Positions 13,308-19,561 of a DNA stretch of 21,966 nucleotides are shown one piece after another. Position 1 is the first letter of the stretch. Each line of letters starts with the position of its first letter. The notes under the pieces are model-generated. The model was not told where the DNA came from, did not search any database, and saw only the letters and a program-made list of their open reading frames with translations. Source of the DNA: a virus; IMG/VR virus record IMGVR_UViG_3300009788_000324, positions 1-21,966 of that record, one strand, 5' to 3'. Made by a program: the position numbers and the translations under genes.

Positions 13308-14959
13308 GCCACTTTGGACTCAGCCGTGGCCAACTCTCTGACCGCAGCAGCGCCGGTCTTGGCAACCTCGGCGCCTTCCTCGAGCGCGGCTTGCTCGGCA
13401 TTGGCGGCCATGATTTGCTGCACGGTCTTTTCCGGGCGCAGGTTCTTTTCGCGTACATTGATGCCCTGCAAGGCATCGCGCAAGGAGGAACCAACATCGT
13501 AGTGCGCCACTGCGCTCGGGTCCATTTCCATCGCGGTGGCGATGAGCTCGGCCGATTCCATGAACACCGCCGCCTCTTTGCGCTCGATCGCCTCATGCAA
13601 TGGCGAGGTAAAGCGAAAATGTACATCCTTACCCTGCAGCTCGCGCGGGATGTCCTGCACCGAGCCAAAAACGCCAGCGCGCAGAAGGGCGTCGAAGGTA
13701 TCTTCACAAAGTTGGCCGTTGTATTCATGCTCCATCGGCTCGAATAGTGGCAAGGCTGCCCTGACGTACTCCTCCACGCGCTGACCTACTTCAAACGCTG
13801 TCATATCGCCCTCCGGCGGCGGCAGCGTTAATTTATTGATGTAAAAGGCTTCGGCGAGCATCGCCATTTGATTGTCGCGCTCGTTATAGCCCTGCGGCAG
13901 ACCGCGGCGATCCTGTGTCAGCGGCCTGAGCACTTCGCCGGTTTTTTCGTTGTATTCCTTGTCGGCCCAGGTAATGCCGCCGGAAAACAACTGGATATCG
14001 CCGCGAATCGCATCTTGCGTTGCAATCATCGGCGGCCTGACGCTCATCTCACCAGCCTCGAGCAGGGTTAGAGACATAGCTTGCAGTAAGCGAGCGTCAG
14101 GCAGCCCCGCCACAGTCGCGGGAGAATAGGCGTACTGGCTGCCGGATACGGTCTGCCAGCGTGGCAGCGTGAAACCATGGCTCGGCACACCAGTCTCGGC
14201 CATGATGGTGCCATTGTTCTCATCCAGGTACACCAGCATCCACGGGTAGCCCTCGCCTTGCCCGGACTGCCCCTGATAAATATCGGTGCTCACCGCAAGG
14301 CGCATACACGGCACTTTCGAAAGCGTTTCGCCGCCGCTTTTCTTGGCGACGTTGGGGTGTAGATTGGCCTCGCCGAATTGTTCCTTGAGCTGCTTGATGG
14401 TCGGCTTCCAGCGCACGTAAATCTCGCCAATGGAGCCGGTGGCGGCTTCTGACCAGGCACAGTCCCTGAGATGCCAGGTGCGATACAGCAGGTGCGGCGT
14501 GCGCGTGTTCCAGTTAATTTCGCGCGAAATGCAGCATTGCCCGAAAGCGGCAAAATCGGCATCGCCTTCTGAGGTGGCACGCACCAGGTTGGCCTTGCGA
14601 TCGTACATGGCACGGCGCATACGCTTGGTCATTTCCTGCAGCCACTCATTGCCGGCGCGGCTGAGGCTGTCGGTATCATCTATGGAAATCTCGAACCAGT
14701 CCTTTGCGCGTGGTCTGAGCATGGCGGCAAAGGCATTCGATAAATCGCGGTGTACCAGCAGCGGATAGGACGAATACAAATGCTCGGCGAATTCCTCGCC
14801 GATATAGCGCGTGATGATGAAATCGGCGCGTTGCGGATAGAAATTCTCGGCTATTTCCTGCCACAGCGTCGTCATCGCCTTGCGCTCGGAATACAGCAGC
14901 ATACCGCGCTGAATAAGCTCCGCCGGTCTCATAACTGAATCATCCGAGCTGATCCTCAT
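13304..14959 (-). CDS. Portal (head-to-tail connector) protein, 551 aa
   Basis: The N-terminus has the connector signature LIQRGMLLYSERKAMTTLWQEIAENFYPQRADF, followed by SYPLLVHRDLSNAFAAMLRPRAKDWFEI (wing region). The middle contains LLQAMSLTLLEAGEMSVRPPMIA, then PEGDMTAFEVGQRVEEYVRAALPLFEPMEHEYNGQLCEDTF, matching the head-to-tail connecting protein family. Length is close to T7 gp8 (536 aa). Two starts are possible: ATG 14957-14959, which overlaps the upstream gene by 20 bp with a poor ribosome site, or ATG 14930-14932, 7 nt after the upstream stop with a weak GGA. I list the longer. A 19-bp palindrome lies immediately upstream. Confidence 0.93.
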   Translation of the reverse strand: MRISSDDSVMRPAELIQRGMLLYSERKAMTTLWQEIAENFYPQRADFIITRYIGEEFAEHLYSSYPLLVHRDLSNAFAAMLRPRAKDWFEISIDDTDSLSRAGNEWLQEMTKRMRRAMYDRKANLVRATSEGDADFAAFGQCCISREINWNTRTPHLLYRTWHLRDCAWSEAATGSIGEIYVRWKPTIKQLKEQFGEANLHPNVAKKSGGETLSKVPCMRLAVSTDIYQGQSGQGEGYPWMLVYLDENNGTIMAETGVPSHGFTLPRWQTVSGSQYAYSPATVAGLPDARLLQAMSLTLLEAGEMSVRPPMIATQDAIRGDIQLFSGGITWADKEYNEKTGEVLRPLTQDRRGLPQGYNERDNQMAMLAEAFYINKLTLPPPEGDMTAFEVGQRVEEYVRAALPLFEPMEHEYNGQLCEDTFDALLRAGVFGSVQDIPRELQGKDVHFRFTSPLHEAIERKEAAVFMESAELIATAMEMDPSAVAHYDVGSSLRDALQGINVREKNLRPEKTVQQIMAANAEQAALEEGAEVAKTGAAAVRELATAESKVA

Positions 14960-15182
14960 CGGTGAGCACCGTGCTCACCCGGGAGCCGCGGCGTTTGGCG
15001 GCTTTGCGGCGTTCGTTGCGTTTGATGAGTTCTTCATCCGGCAACTCGGCGCCGGCAAACATGGCATCGAGGCCCGCCTGATGCTTCGCCACCTTCTTCG
15101 CGCGGCGCTCCTTGTTGGTGGCATAGCCCTTGCCGATCGAGGCGTTGATAAAGCGTTTGCCGGTATTTTTCAATCCTGACAT
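14940..15182 (-). CDS. Small basic protein between terL and portal, 80 aa
   Basis: The frame opens to 15275, but the ATG at 15180-15182 overlaps the terL stop (TAATG) and has AGGAG 7 nt before it, so this start is firm. The sequence is MSGLKNTGKRFINASIGKGY, a Lys/Arg-rich helix (NKERRAKKVAKHQ), a short acidic patch (ELPDEEL), then a second basic helix (KRNERRKAAKRRGS). There is no recognised family. A position between terminase and portal suggests a packaging or head accessory role (inference). Its last codons contain the palindrome at 14961-14979. Confidence 0.75.
   Translation of the reverse strand: MSGLKNTGKRFINASIGKGYATNKERRAKKVAKHQAGLDAMFAGAELPDEELIKRNERRKAAKRRGSRVSTVLTDEDQLG
14961..14979. 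repeat. Perfect 19-bp palindrome at the portal gene start
   Basis: GGTGAGCAC-C-GTGCTCACC has 9-bp arms around one central base. It lies inside the last codons of the 80-aa gene, 1 nt upstream of the longer portal start. In RNA it would fold into a 7-8-bp stem that could hide a portal ribosome site. As DNA it is a typical dimer-binding site. No T-run follows, so termination is unlikely. Chance occurrence of a perfect 9-bp-arm palindrome at a gene boundary is low but not excluded. Confidence 0.6.
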
Positions 15183-16822
15183 TACTTTCTCCTGCGCATT
15201 CCCTGTCTGCGTGGCCCCAGATTCACCACCGGGCGACGTTTGCCGAGTGTACCCCCTCGCTGATCGGCACGCCATTGCTGCAGGTCGGTGACGGCGCGTG
15301 CGCCAGCCGCCCAGCTCATCACCACCGCATCGCCGCGATCCGGTGAGCGACCGAGCTCTTTCACAAGATCCTTTTTCGGCGTGATCTTGATGCCGTTCGC
15401 GGTCAGCTCCCAGTGCGGTGCGGTCAGGTCGGAGCGCAGCATGGCATCATCCGGTAATGCAATTGGGCAACCGCCGTCCTGTTCCGGATCCAGCGCCTCC
15501 ATGAATTTCCAGTACACCTCGGCGCGCTTATTGAAGAATTTGAGGTGTTTTTCCTTGGTACGGCCGGTGGAAGGGTCGACACCGACATGCCGATAGCATT
15601 GCACGCCGTTTTCCTCCAGGTGCGCGAACGCCTCGGCACCGTTCATCTCGCCGCAGTCAATTACCGGCATGGCGCCGTGTTTACGGTATTTGAGCACCAA
15701 AGCGGCGACATCGCGGCCGTGTGGCGTTTCCAGCCCCGGTTTGGCGATCAATTCCATGAAATAGCCGTCATAACGCGGCGCCAGCACCGTTTCGTCCTTT
15801 TTCCTTGCGGCATCGACGCCAATGGCGCACATCGGCACCCCCAGCGGCGGTTGCGGTGTCCAGCGGTTGTGCGCCGCCCATACCCAGTCAGAGGGAATCA
15901 GCTGGTCCTCATCATCCTTTCTGGCGGCCATGAAGTTGCCATCGCGAATGGCCGAGCGCAGAGGTTCCTGCATGGCGTCCAGTTTCGCCGCGTATTTGCC
16001 GTCCGCCGCCAGAAACGGGTTATCTTCTAATTTGCCCGGAATAAAGGTCCTCGATTCGGGCGTTAAGTACTTCGGCTTGCCGTCCGGATGGGTGCGACCG
16101 GATTCGATTTTGACATCGGGCCCCTCGATCCAGTGATCAAAGCTGTTGCCGGCATCATCCACCAGCGTTACCACCCAGCGTAATTCACCCGGCAAGGCCG
16201 GATTCGGATACCTGTTATCCAGCCACGGCGCAAACATCGGGATAATCCAGTCGCCGGAGGAGCTGGTAGGCGGATTGGAGCCCAAAATGGTGCGACAGCG
16301 CTGCTTTTCATCCGTCGCATCGCGCACCCAGCCCATCAGGAATCTGACCGCCGCTTCGCGCATCTGCACCGCTTCATCAATGCACAGCAAATCGTGCGGC
16401 CGGCCCTGCCAGTGGTCCTCATCGCCGGGCTTATCAACCCCGGCAAAATCGATAACGCGGCCATTGACGGTCGTCAGCCGCGGCGGGCTGGAGCCGTTAT
16501 AACCCTTGTCGGTGCCGTTGATTTCCTTGGCACGATCGGTCAAACCAGTCAGATCAGTGTAATTACGGCGAATAACCAGCGTCTTTTTGTGCTCGGTAAA
16601 GGCCATGCCGAGCTCGAGGTCGGTTTTGCCAGAACCACCGGAGCCGCCGTACAGCAATACATCCGCCTGACAACGTGCCGCATCCAGCTGCGGCCCCGGC
16701 GTCGGCACCCACAAACGCCCATCCGAGCGCGCATCAATCAAGGCGTCCAGCTCAGCGCGTTCTTTGGGCGGCATGTGCAGGTAATTCGCCAGCAATTCGT
16801 CAATCAGGGCGTTTTCACTCAT
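15182..16822 (-). CDS. terL: Terminase large subunit (ATPase-nuclease), 546 aa
   Basis: The motor that translocates and cuts the genome. Walker A is GGSGGSGKT (residues about 59-67). Walker B is DLLCIDE (about 144-150), with the catalytic Glu last, and a coupling-motif-like LGSNPP follows (about 180-185). The RNase H-type nuclease half shows GVDAAR (Asp337), MPVIDCGE (Asp389) and DRGDAVVMSW (Asp495 or Asp498), the acidic metal-binding set. The ATG at 16820-16822 overlaps the upstream gene by 8 bp; the longer frame to 16885 has no support. Size is as expected. Its first six residues (MSENAL) are identical to those of the gene just upstream. Confidence 0.96.
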   Translation of the reverse strand: MSENALIDELLANYLHMPPKERAELDALIDARSDGRLWVPTPGPQLDAARCQADVLLYGGSGGSGKTDLELGMAFTEHKKTLVIRRNYTDLTGLTDRAKEINGTDKGYNGSSPPRLTTVNGRVIDFAGVDKPGDEDHWQGRPHDLLCIDEAVQMREAAVRFLMGWVRDATDEKQRCRTILGSNPPTSSSGDWIIPMFAPWLDNRYPNPALPGELRWVVTLVDDAGNSFDHWIEGPDVKIESGRTHPDGKPKYLTPESRTFIPGKLEDNPFLAADGKYAAKLDAMQEPLRSAIRDGNFMAARKDDEDQLIPSDWVWAAHNRWTPQPPLGVPMCAIGVDAARKKDETVLAPRYDGYFMELIAKPGLETPHGRDVAALVLKYRKHGAMPVIDCGEMNGAEAFAHLEENGVQCYRHVGVDPSTGRTKEKHLKFFNKRAEVYWKFMEALDPEQDGGCPIALPDDAMLRSDLTAPHWELTANGIKITPKKDLVKELGRSPDRGDAVVMSWAAGARAVTDLQQWRADQRGGTLGKRRPVVNLGPRRQGMRRRK

Positions 16823-17147
16823 GGCCCCACACCAGCTTGTAATTTTTCGAAAACCACAGCGCCGCCTCGGCACTATCAAAAGCAATCAGCTCGCCCTTGG
16901 CCGCCGCCTCGGCAAACGCCTCATTCGGCTCCAGTCTGACCAAATTGCCCTCCGCATCGCGCTGAATGGTCGGATACGCATAATGCTTGCCATCCGCCTC
17001 GCCAGTCGCCATCAGGTGTGTACCCTTAAAGCCCTTGCCCAGATCAATCGAGGGGCTGTTATCCGGATCCAGAATTCGCTGCACAAAATCCTTGGCCTTA
17101 TTGGCCTGCAAGATTTTCTGCACGCGTTCTAGCGCGTTTTCACTCAT
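16815..17147 (-). CDS. Conserved phage domain protein upstream of terL, 110 aa
   Basis: The sequence is MSENALERVQKILQANKAKDFVQRILDPDNSPSIDLG, then GTHLMATGEADGKHYAYPTIQRD, then a C-terminal helix and tail (GELIAFDSAEAALWFSKNYKLVW). The pattern FVQRILxPD...THxMAxxExDGKxxAYPTI...GExIxFxSxxxAxxFSKNYK resembles a small domain I associate with the ends of large phage and polyvalent proteins and with stand-alone phage genes; its function is unknown to me. Here it is a separate gene, coupled by ATGA to the gene before and overlapping terL by 8 bp. The first 14 nt (ATGAGTGAAAACGC) are repeated exactly at the start of terL. Confidence 0.8.
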   Translation of the reverse strand: MSENALERVQKILQANKAKDFVQRILDPDNSPSIDLGKGFKGTHLMATGEADGKHYAYPTIQRDAEGNLVRLEPNEAFAEAAAKGELIAFDSAEAALWFSKNYKLVWGHE

Positions 17148-17335
17148 TCCACCGCCTCACAAGTGGCAATAAACACAATCTCAGGCCCGCTCGCCGTCAC
17201 GGTCGCCAAACCTTCCTGGCAATCTCCCCACAAGCCATACCGCGCCAATTCGATCGGCGCCAACATCTCCAGCGGGCAACCCTCTACCGCACAGTTGGGC
17301 AAAATCAACCATAACAACAGCACAAATTCGATCAT
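17144..17335 (-). CDS. Small exported or membrane-anchored cysteine-containing protein, 63 aa
   Basis: The ATG at 17333-17335 overlaps the preceding stop (ATGA) and is chosen over the frame's earlier ATG at 17392. Residues 1-17 (MIEFVLLLWLILPNCAV) look like a signal peptide or single membrane anchor with almost no N-terminal charge. The remainder is acidic and has Cys at positions 15, 20, 39 and 59, suggesting disulfides after export. The LPNC stretch is not a good lipobox (no small residue before Cys). In T7, the slot between the terminase subunits holds the Rz/Rz1 spanins, so an envelope function is possible, but there is no spanin signature. Function unknown. Confidence 0.72.
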   Translation of the reverse strand: MIEFVLLLWLILPNCAVEGCPLEMLAPIELARYGLWGDCQEGLATVTASGPEIVFIATCEAVE

Positions 17336-17574
17336 CCGTAAGTCCTCGTCAAAACCCTGAAATTGTGCAAATACAAATCCCGGTGCCAACAAAATGAGCG
17401 GTACATCGCTATCGCCTCGCGACGGCGATAACGAATATCCGCCGGGTTCATCGTTTCTGTTATCACCGGTTGCTGCAAATCATCCAGCCGCAGCTCCGAT
17501 ACCGCAACGCATAGACCTTGTTCCGCAATCAATCTGCGAGTACCTATAGGATGGACCTCAAAATCATCACTCAT
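17332..17574 (-). CDS. Hypothetical protein, 80 aa
   Basis: The gene is coupled on both sides by ATGA overlaps. The sequence MSDDFEVHPIGTRRLIAEQG is followed by a helical, arginine-rich C-terminal half (DIRYRRREAIAMYRSFCWHRDLYLHNFRVLTRTYG) with many aromatic residues. No signal, membrane segment or family is recognised. It belongs to the six-gene run between terS and terL, whose strict coupling suggests the products are needed together (inference). Confidence 0.7.
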   Translation of the reverse strand: MSDDFEVHPIGTRRLIAEQGLCVAVSELRLDDLQQPVITETMNPADIRYRRREAIAMYRSFCWHRDLYLHNFRVLTRTYG

Positions 17575-18059
17575 TGGGCTTCATCCAACTCCGCCAGTAT
17601 CTCCCGGTCCAGGCGCTGCGCAGTAAGCTGTGCGTGTTCATACAAGCTGGCAAGAAAATTACCACGCCAACGTAGCTCCTCGACCTCTTGCCGGCGAGCA
17701 TTCAGCTGCTGCGCCACGTCGAAACGGTCGTGAACACCAGACACCAATGGATCGGTCGGAGACGGTACATAATGTGGATTGCCATTACCCCAAATGTAGT
17801 GCAACAACCAGCCCTCCTCGCGCCGAAATAGAATCGCCTCCCTGCTCATCGGCTTAGCATCCAAAATGGGCGGACGACTTGCCAAAAATGCCGCCTCAAA
17901 CAACCCCTTGGTCATCGATGCCGCCCAAGACTCAGCGTGCGGCACGCCCCGCAACAGCAACTGTTTGTGACGCTCCAGCTGCTGCTTCGTTGGGTCCACA
18001 TGCTGCCACGGCTCACAATCGCGCTCAACATTGAAAAATTTTGACCTGCCTGTCGCCAT
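17571..18059 (-). CDS. Hypothetical protein, 162 aa
   Basis: The largest gene of the terS-terL interval. The ATG directly follows the previous gene's TGA, and the stop overlaps the next start. Residues 20-60 are helical (DPTKQQLERHKQLLLRGVPHAESWAASMTKGLFEAAFL). Then comes a Trp- and His-rich stretch (REEGWLLHYIWGNGNPHYVPSPTDPLVSGVHDRFD), and the end is a long probable coiled coil (VAQQLNARRQEVEELRWRGNFLASLYEHAQLTAQRLDREILAELDEAQ). No catalytic motif or family is recognised. The C-terminal coiled coil suggests oligomerisation. Confidence 0.72.
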   Translation of the reverse strand: MATGRSKFFNVERDCEPWQHVDPTKQQLERHKQLLLRGVPHAESWAASMTKGLFEAAFLASRPPILDAKPMSREAILFRREEGWLLHYIWGNGNPHYVPSPTDPLVSGVHDRFDVAQQLNARRQEVEELRWRGNFLASLYEHAQLTAQRLDREILAELDEAQ

Positions 18060-18302
18060 TCAGCGCACCCAGCCCACATACGCACTACCAAGCGGCGCCG
18101 CATCACGCTCCGCTGCATCCAGCTGCCGTACCAACCCCCAAGTGCCGCGCGCCTGCAGCTCATCGTAATTATTAAAATTTTTCACCAGCGGCAAGCCAAA
18201 CACAATGCTCACCTCAATGCCGCCGTAAACCGCACCAATTCGCCACAAAACATCACTCCACTCCGAAGGCCCCAGCCAGTAAATGTGGAAATCATTAACC
18301 AT
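18060..18302 (-). CDS. Hypothetical protein, 80 aa
   Basis: The sequence GTGATGG carries an in-frame GTG and an ATG. The ATG at 18300-18302 is preferred because it overlaps the upstream TGA as TGATG. The protein is MVNDFHIYWLGPSEWSDVLW, a moderately hydrophobic middle (GAVYGGIEVSIVFGLPLV), then a polar tail ending AYVGWVR. The hydrophobic stretch is short and contains polar residues, so a membrane segment is doubtful. No family is recognised. Confidence 0.68.
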   Translation of the reverse strand: MVNDFHIYWLGPSEWSDVLWRIGAVYGGIEVSIVFGLPLVKNFNNYDELQARGTWGLVRQLDAAERDAAPLGSAYVGWVR

Positions 18303-18616
18303 CACGCCTTACCCTCCGCCCGCCGCTTGCGCATTAAATCCCGCTGATAACGCTTGCGACCCTCCAAAACCTTGACGCGCTCCTCGAGACTCTCAATTCG
18401 AGCCAAGGCCTCCCGAATCAACTCACGATCAGTCAACGTACTGACTACACCCTCGACAGGCTCCCCCGGCTCTACAAAATGAACCGCTCCCGCCTTGGCA
18501 GGCCTGTTGGTTTTCTTGCGGGCTGCCCTTTTCGGGCGAGGCTCCTGCTTCACGCCACACTCGCCGTAGTGGCGCTTGCCGCAAGAGGGGAAATTCTGAC
18601 ATTTGGGTGCGTCCAT
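18302..18616 (-). CDS. Putative zinc-binding, coiled-coil protein heading the small-gene run, 104 aa
   Basis: The N-terminus has closely spaced metal ligands, C-x5-C-x3-H-x3-C (Cys6, Cys12, His16, Cys20), a zinc-knuckle-like arrangement. A Lys/Arg/Pro-rich linker follows (EPRPKRAARKKTNRPAK), and residues about 62-100 form a basic coiled coil (TDRELIREALARIESLEERVKVLEGRKRYQRDLMRKRRAEGKA). Together these suggest nucleic-acid binding. An in-frame TAA sits 3 nt upstream of the ATG, so the start is fixed, yet no Shine-Dalgarno sequence precedes it. Instead the ATG is directly downstream of two GTTAGGCTAAC palindromes. It is the first gene after the possible terminator downstream of terS. The metal motif is seen; zinc binding is inferred. 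Confidence 0.75.
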   Translation of the reverse strand: MDAPKCQNFPSCGKRHYGECGVKQEPRPKRAARKKTNRPAKAGAVHFVEPGEPVEGVVSTLTDRELIREALARIESLEERVKVLEGRKRYQRDLMRKRRAEGKA

Positions 18617-18669
18617 ACGTTAGGCTAACATAAATCCGTTAGGCTAACGAATAAAACCTTTCGTATGGA
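18612..18669. promoter_or_regulatory. Nested operator-like palindromes at head of the small-gene/terL/virion operon
   Basis: Two copies of the perfect palindrome GTTAG-G-CTAAC (18619-18629 and 18638-18648; the second extends to CGTTAGGCTAACG) are spaced 19 bp centre to centre. Both sit between an outer 8-bp inverted repeat, TCCATACG (18612-18619) and CGTATGGA (18662-18669). The inner edge is at the start codon of the 104-aa gene. On the minus strand, TTTCCA-18 bp-TTTTAT is a weak sigma70 candidate that would start transcription within the palindromes. A repressor or activator site controlling the operon is the simplest reading. Confidence 0.65.
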
Positions 18670-18677
18670 TTTTTTGG

Positions 18678-18700
18678 AAAAACTGCGGGGGATCGCCCCC
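18678..18700 (-). terminator. Possible intrinsic terminator after terS
   Basis: On the minus strand, GGGGG-CGAT-CCCCC forms a 5-bp all-GC stem with a tetraloop. It is followed by GCAG and then TTTTT, about 60 bp downstream of the terS stop. The 4-nt gap before the T-run weakens the case. If active, it separates terS from the small-gene operon, consistent with the operator-like array just beyond it. Confidence 0.4.
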
Positions 18701-18743
18701 ACCACCAGGCTGAATCGCGCGCTCAGGGCCCCCCGCCGTGGAT

Positions 18744-18757
18744 ATAGGGACCCCTAT
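18744..18757. repeat. Palindrome ATAGGG-AC-CCCTAT just after terS
   Basis: Perfect 6-bp arms with a 2-bp centre, 4 bp beyond the terS stop codon, within the 145-bp non-coding interval 18617-18761. As RNA the loop is too short for a full hairpin, so a DNA-binding site is more likely. Possible role in packaging or regulation; unproven. Confidence 0.35.
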
Positions 18758-18761
18758 CTTC

Positions 18762-19457
18762 TCATTGTTCATGGTCGTCAAGGGGGGGTGACATTGTCAC
18801 CCCTTGTACAATGTCGGCAGGGCTCATGCTTGCATGGTTTACGGGCTGTAGCCCAGTGGTGGCGGGCGTTTCAGGTATCGACATGTGCACCGCTTCACCC
18901 TCAATGGTCACGCCTGCCGCCTGATCTTCAAGCATGAAGGTCGCAAGCCTGCGCATTCTCTCCCGGTCTGACAGCTGCACCGTATGCGTGTGGCCAATCT
19001 CGCCGCCATGCTCGTGCTGCACCTTCTCGCCGTAGATCAGCGGCGCACCCTTGCTCATCATAAACCGCCGAGTGTCTACCCGGAGCCGGTCCCGCTGGAT
19101 GTTCTCATGGTCTACAGCCTCATAGGTACGCCCTTTCGGGTCTGTTTTGGTAACTGTGTCCATGGTGGAGTCGTCAGCAATCGCGATGCACTCGTCACCC
19201 CATGAATGGGCTTGGTCGATGCGCGCCAGTGCGTAATCTGCGCTAAAGCTGGAATTCTCACGCCGCCACCTGTGAACCGTTGCAGGCACTGGTAGCCCGG
19301 GCGTCCTACAGATTGCGGACAGTGTTTTGCCACCTGCCACCTCGCCACAAATGAACGCCGCCAGTGACTCCGAGAACAGCGACGGACGGCCGATAACTGG
19401 CTTGGCTTTGGGTTCGGTGCCTGTAGCTTGCAGGGCTTGGCTTTCAGGCTTGCTCAT
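18762..19457 (-). CDS. terS: Terminase small subunit, Sf6-type, 231 aa
   Basis: Binds phage DNA at the packaging site and recruits TerL. Residues about 24-95 read RPSLFSESLAAFICGEVAGGKTLSAICRTPGLPVPATVHRWRREN followed by FSADYALARIDQAHSWGDECIAIADD. This is the helix-turn-helix domain (about 43-70) plus the linking helices of the Sf6-like family. Residues 96-160 continue the oligomerisation core (DRLRVDTRRFMMSKGAPLIYGEKVQHEHGG), and the tail is acidic and Pro-rich. The frame is open to 19538, but the extra 27 residues are unlike the family, so the ATG at 19455-19457 is chosen; its ribosome site (GAG) is weak. TerL lies six genes downstream rather than adjacent. Confidence 0.9.
   Translation of the reverse strand: MSKPESQALQATGTEPKAKPVIGRPSLFSESLAAFICGEVAGGKTLSAICRTPGLPVPATVHRWRRENSSFSADYALARIDQAHSWGDECIAIADDSTMDTVTKTDPKGRTYEAVDHENIQRDRLRVDTRRFMMSKGAPLIYGEKVQHEHGGEIGHTHTVQLSDRERMRRLATFMLEDQAAGVTIEGEAVHMSIPETPATTGLQPVNHASMSPADIVQGVTMSPPLDDHEQ
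18785..18814 (-). promoter_or_regulatory. Alternative hairpins in the 3' end of terS
   Basis: GGGGTGACA-T-TGTCACCCC (18785-18803) is a perfect 19-bp palindrome that folds in RNA with an 8-bp stem. Overlapping it, ACATTGT (18791-18797) and ACAATGT (18808-18814) are perfect 7-bp inverted repeats 10 bp apart. The two stems share a strand and cannot coexist, an attenuator-like layout inside the last codons of terS. As DNA it may instead be a TerS-binding site. Structures are seen; role inferred. Confidence 0.5.
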
Positions 19458-19523
19458 AGTCTCAGCTTGCAGCGCTTGGTTATGGTTTGAGGGCCTCAGT
19501 TTACACACCTGCCAAAATAGTGC

Positions 19524-19552
19524 TTGACACCGGACCATTGGTCCTGTATATC
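19524..19552 (+). promoter_or_regulatory. Sigma70-type early promoter
   Basis: TTGACA (19524-19529, perfect -35), a 17-bp spacer, then TATATC (19547-19552, 4 of 6 to TATAAT) face the J-domain gene. Transcription would start near 19559, leaving a leader of about 90 nt that begins with a 6-bp stem-loop (19562-19579). It is the best host-type promoter in the window. It implies that the plus-strand genes are read by host RNA polymerase, as early genes. Confidence 0.8.
19532..19544. promoter_or_regulatory. Operator-like palindrome within the early promoter spacer
   Basis: GGACCA-T-TGGTCC is a perfect 13-bp palindrome lying entirely between the -35 and -10 elements. A dimeric protein bound there would block polymerase. 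Nothing in the window encodes an obvious repressor. It differs in sequence from the GTTAGGCTAAC pair at 18612-18669, so a second regulator would be implied. Confidence 0.6.
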
Positions 19553-19561
19553 AAGAGGGGA

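Noticed and set aside
17144-17335. Rz1-like lipoprotein spanin
   Set aside because: The cysteine at position 15 is preceded by Pro-Asn, not a lipobox, and the protein is not proline-rich; kept as an unknown exported protein.
18687-18700. GGGGGATCGCCCCC as a cos cleavage site
   Set aside because: GC-rich and next to terS, but no end-mapping or paired feature supports cos over pac or a simple hairpin; listed only as a possible terminator.
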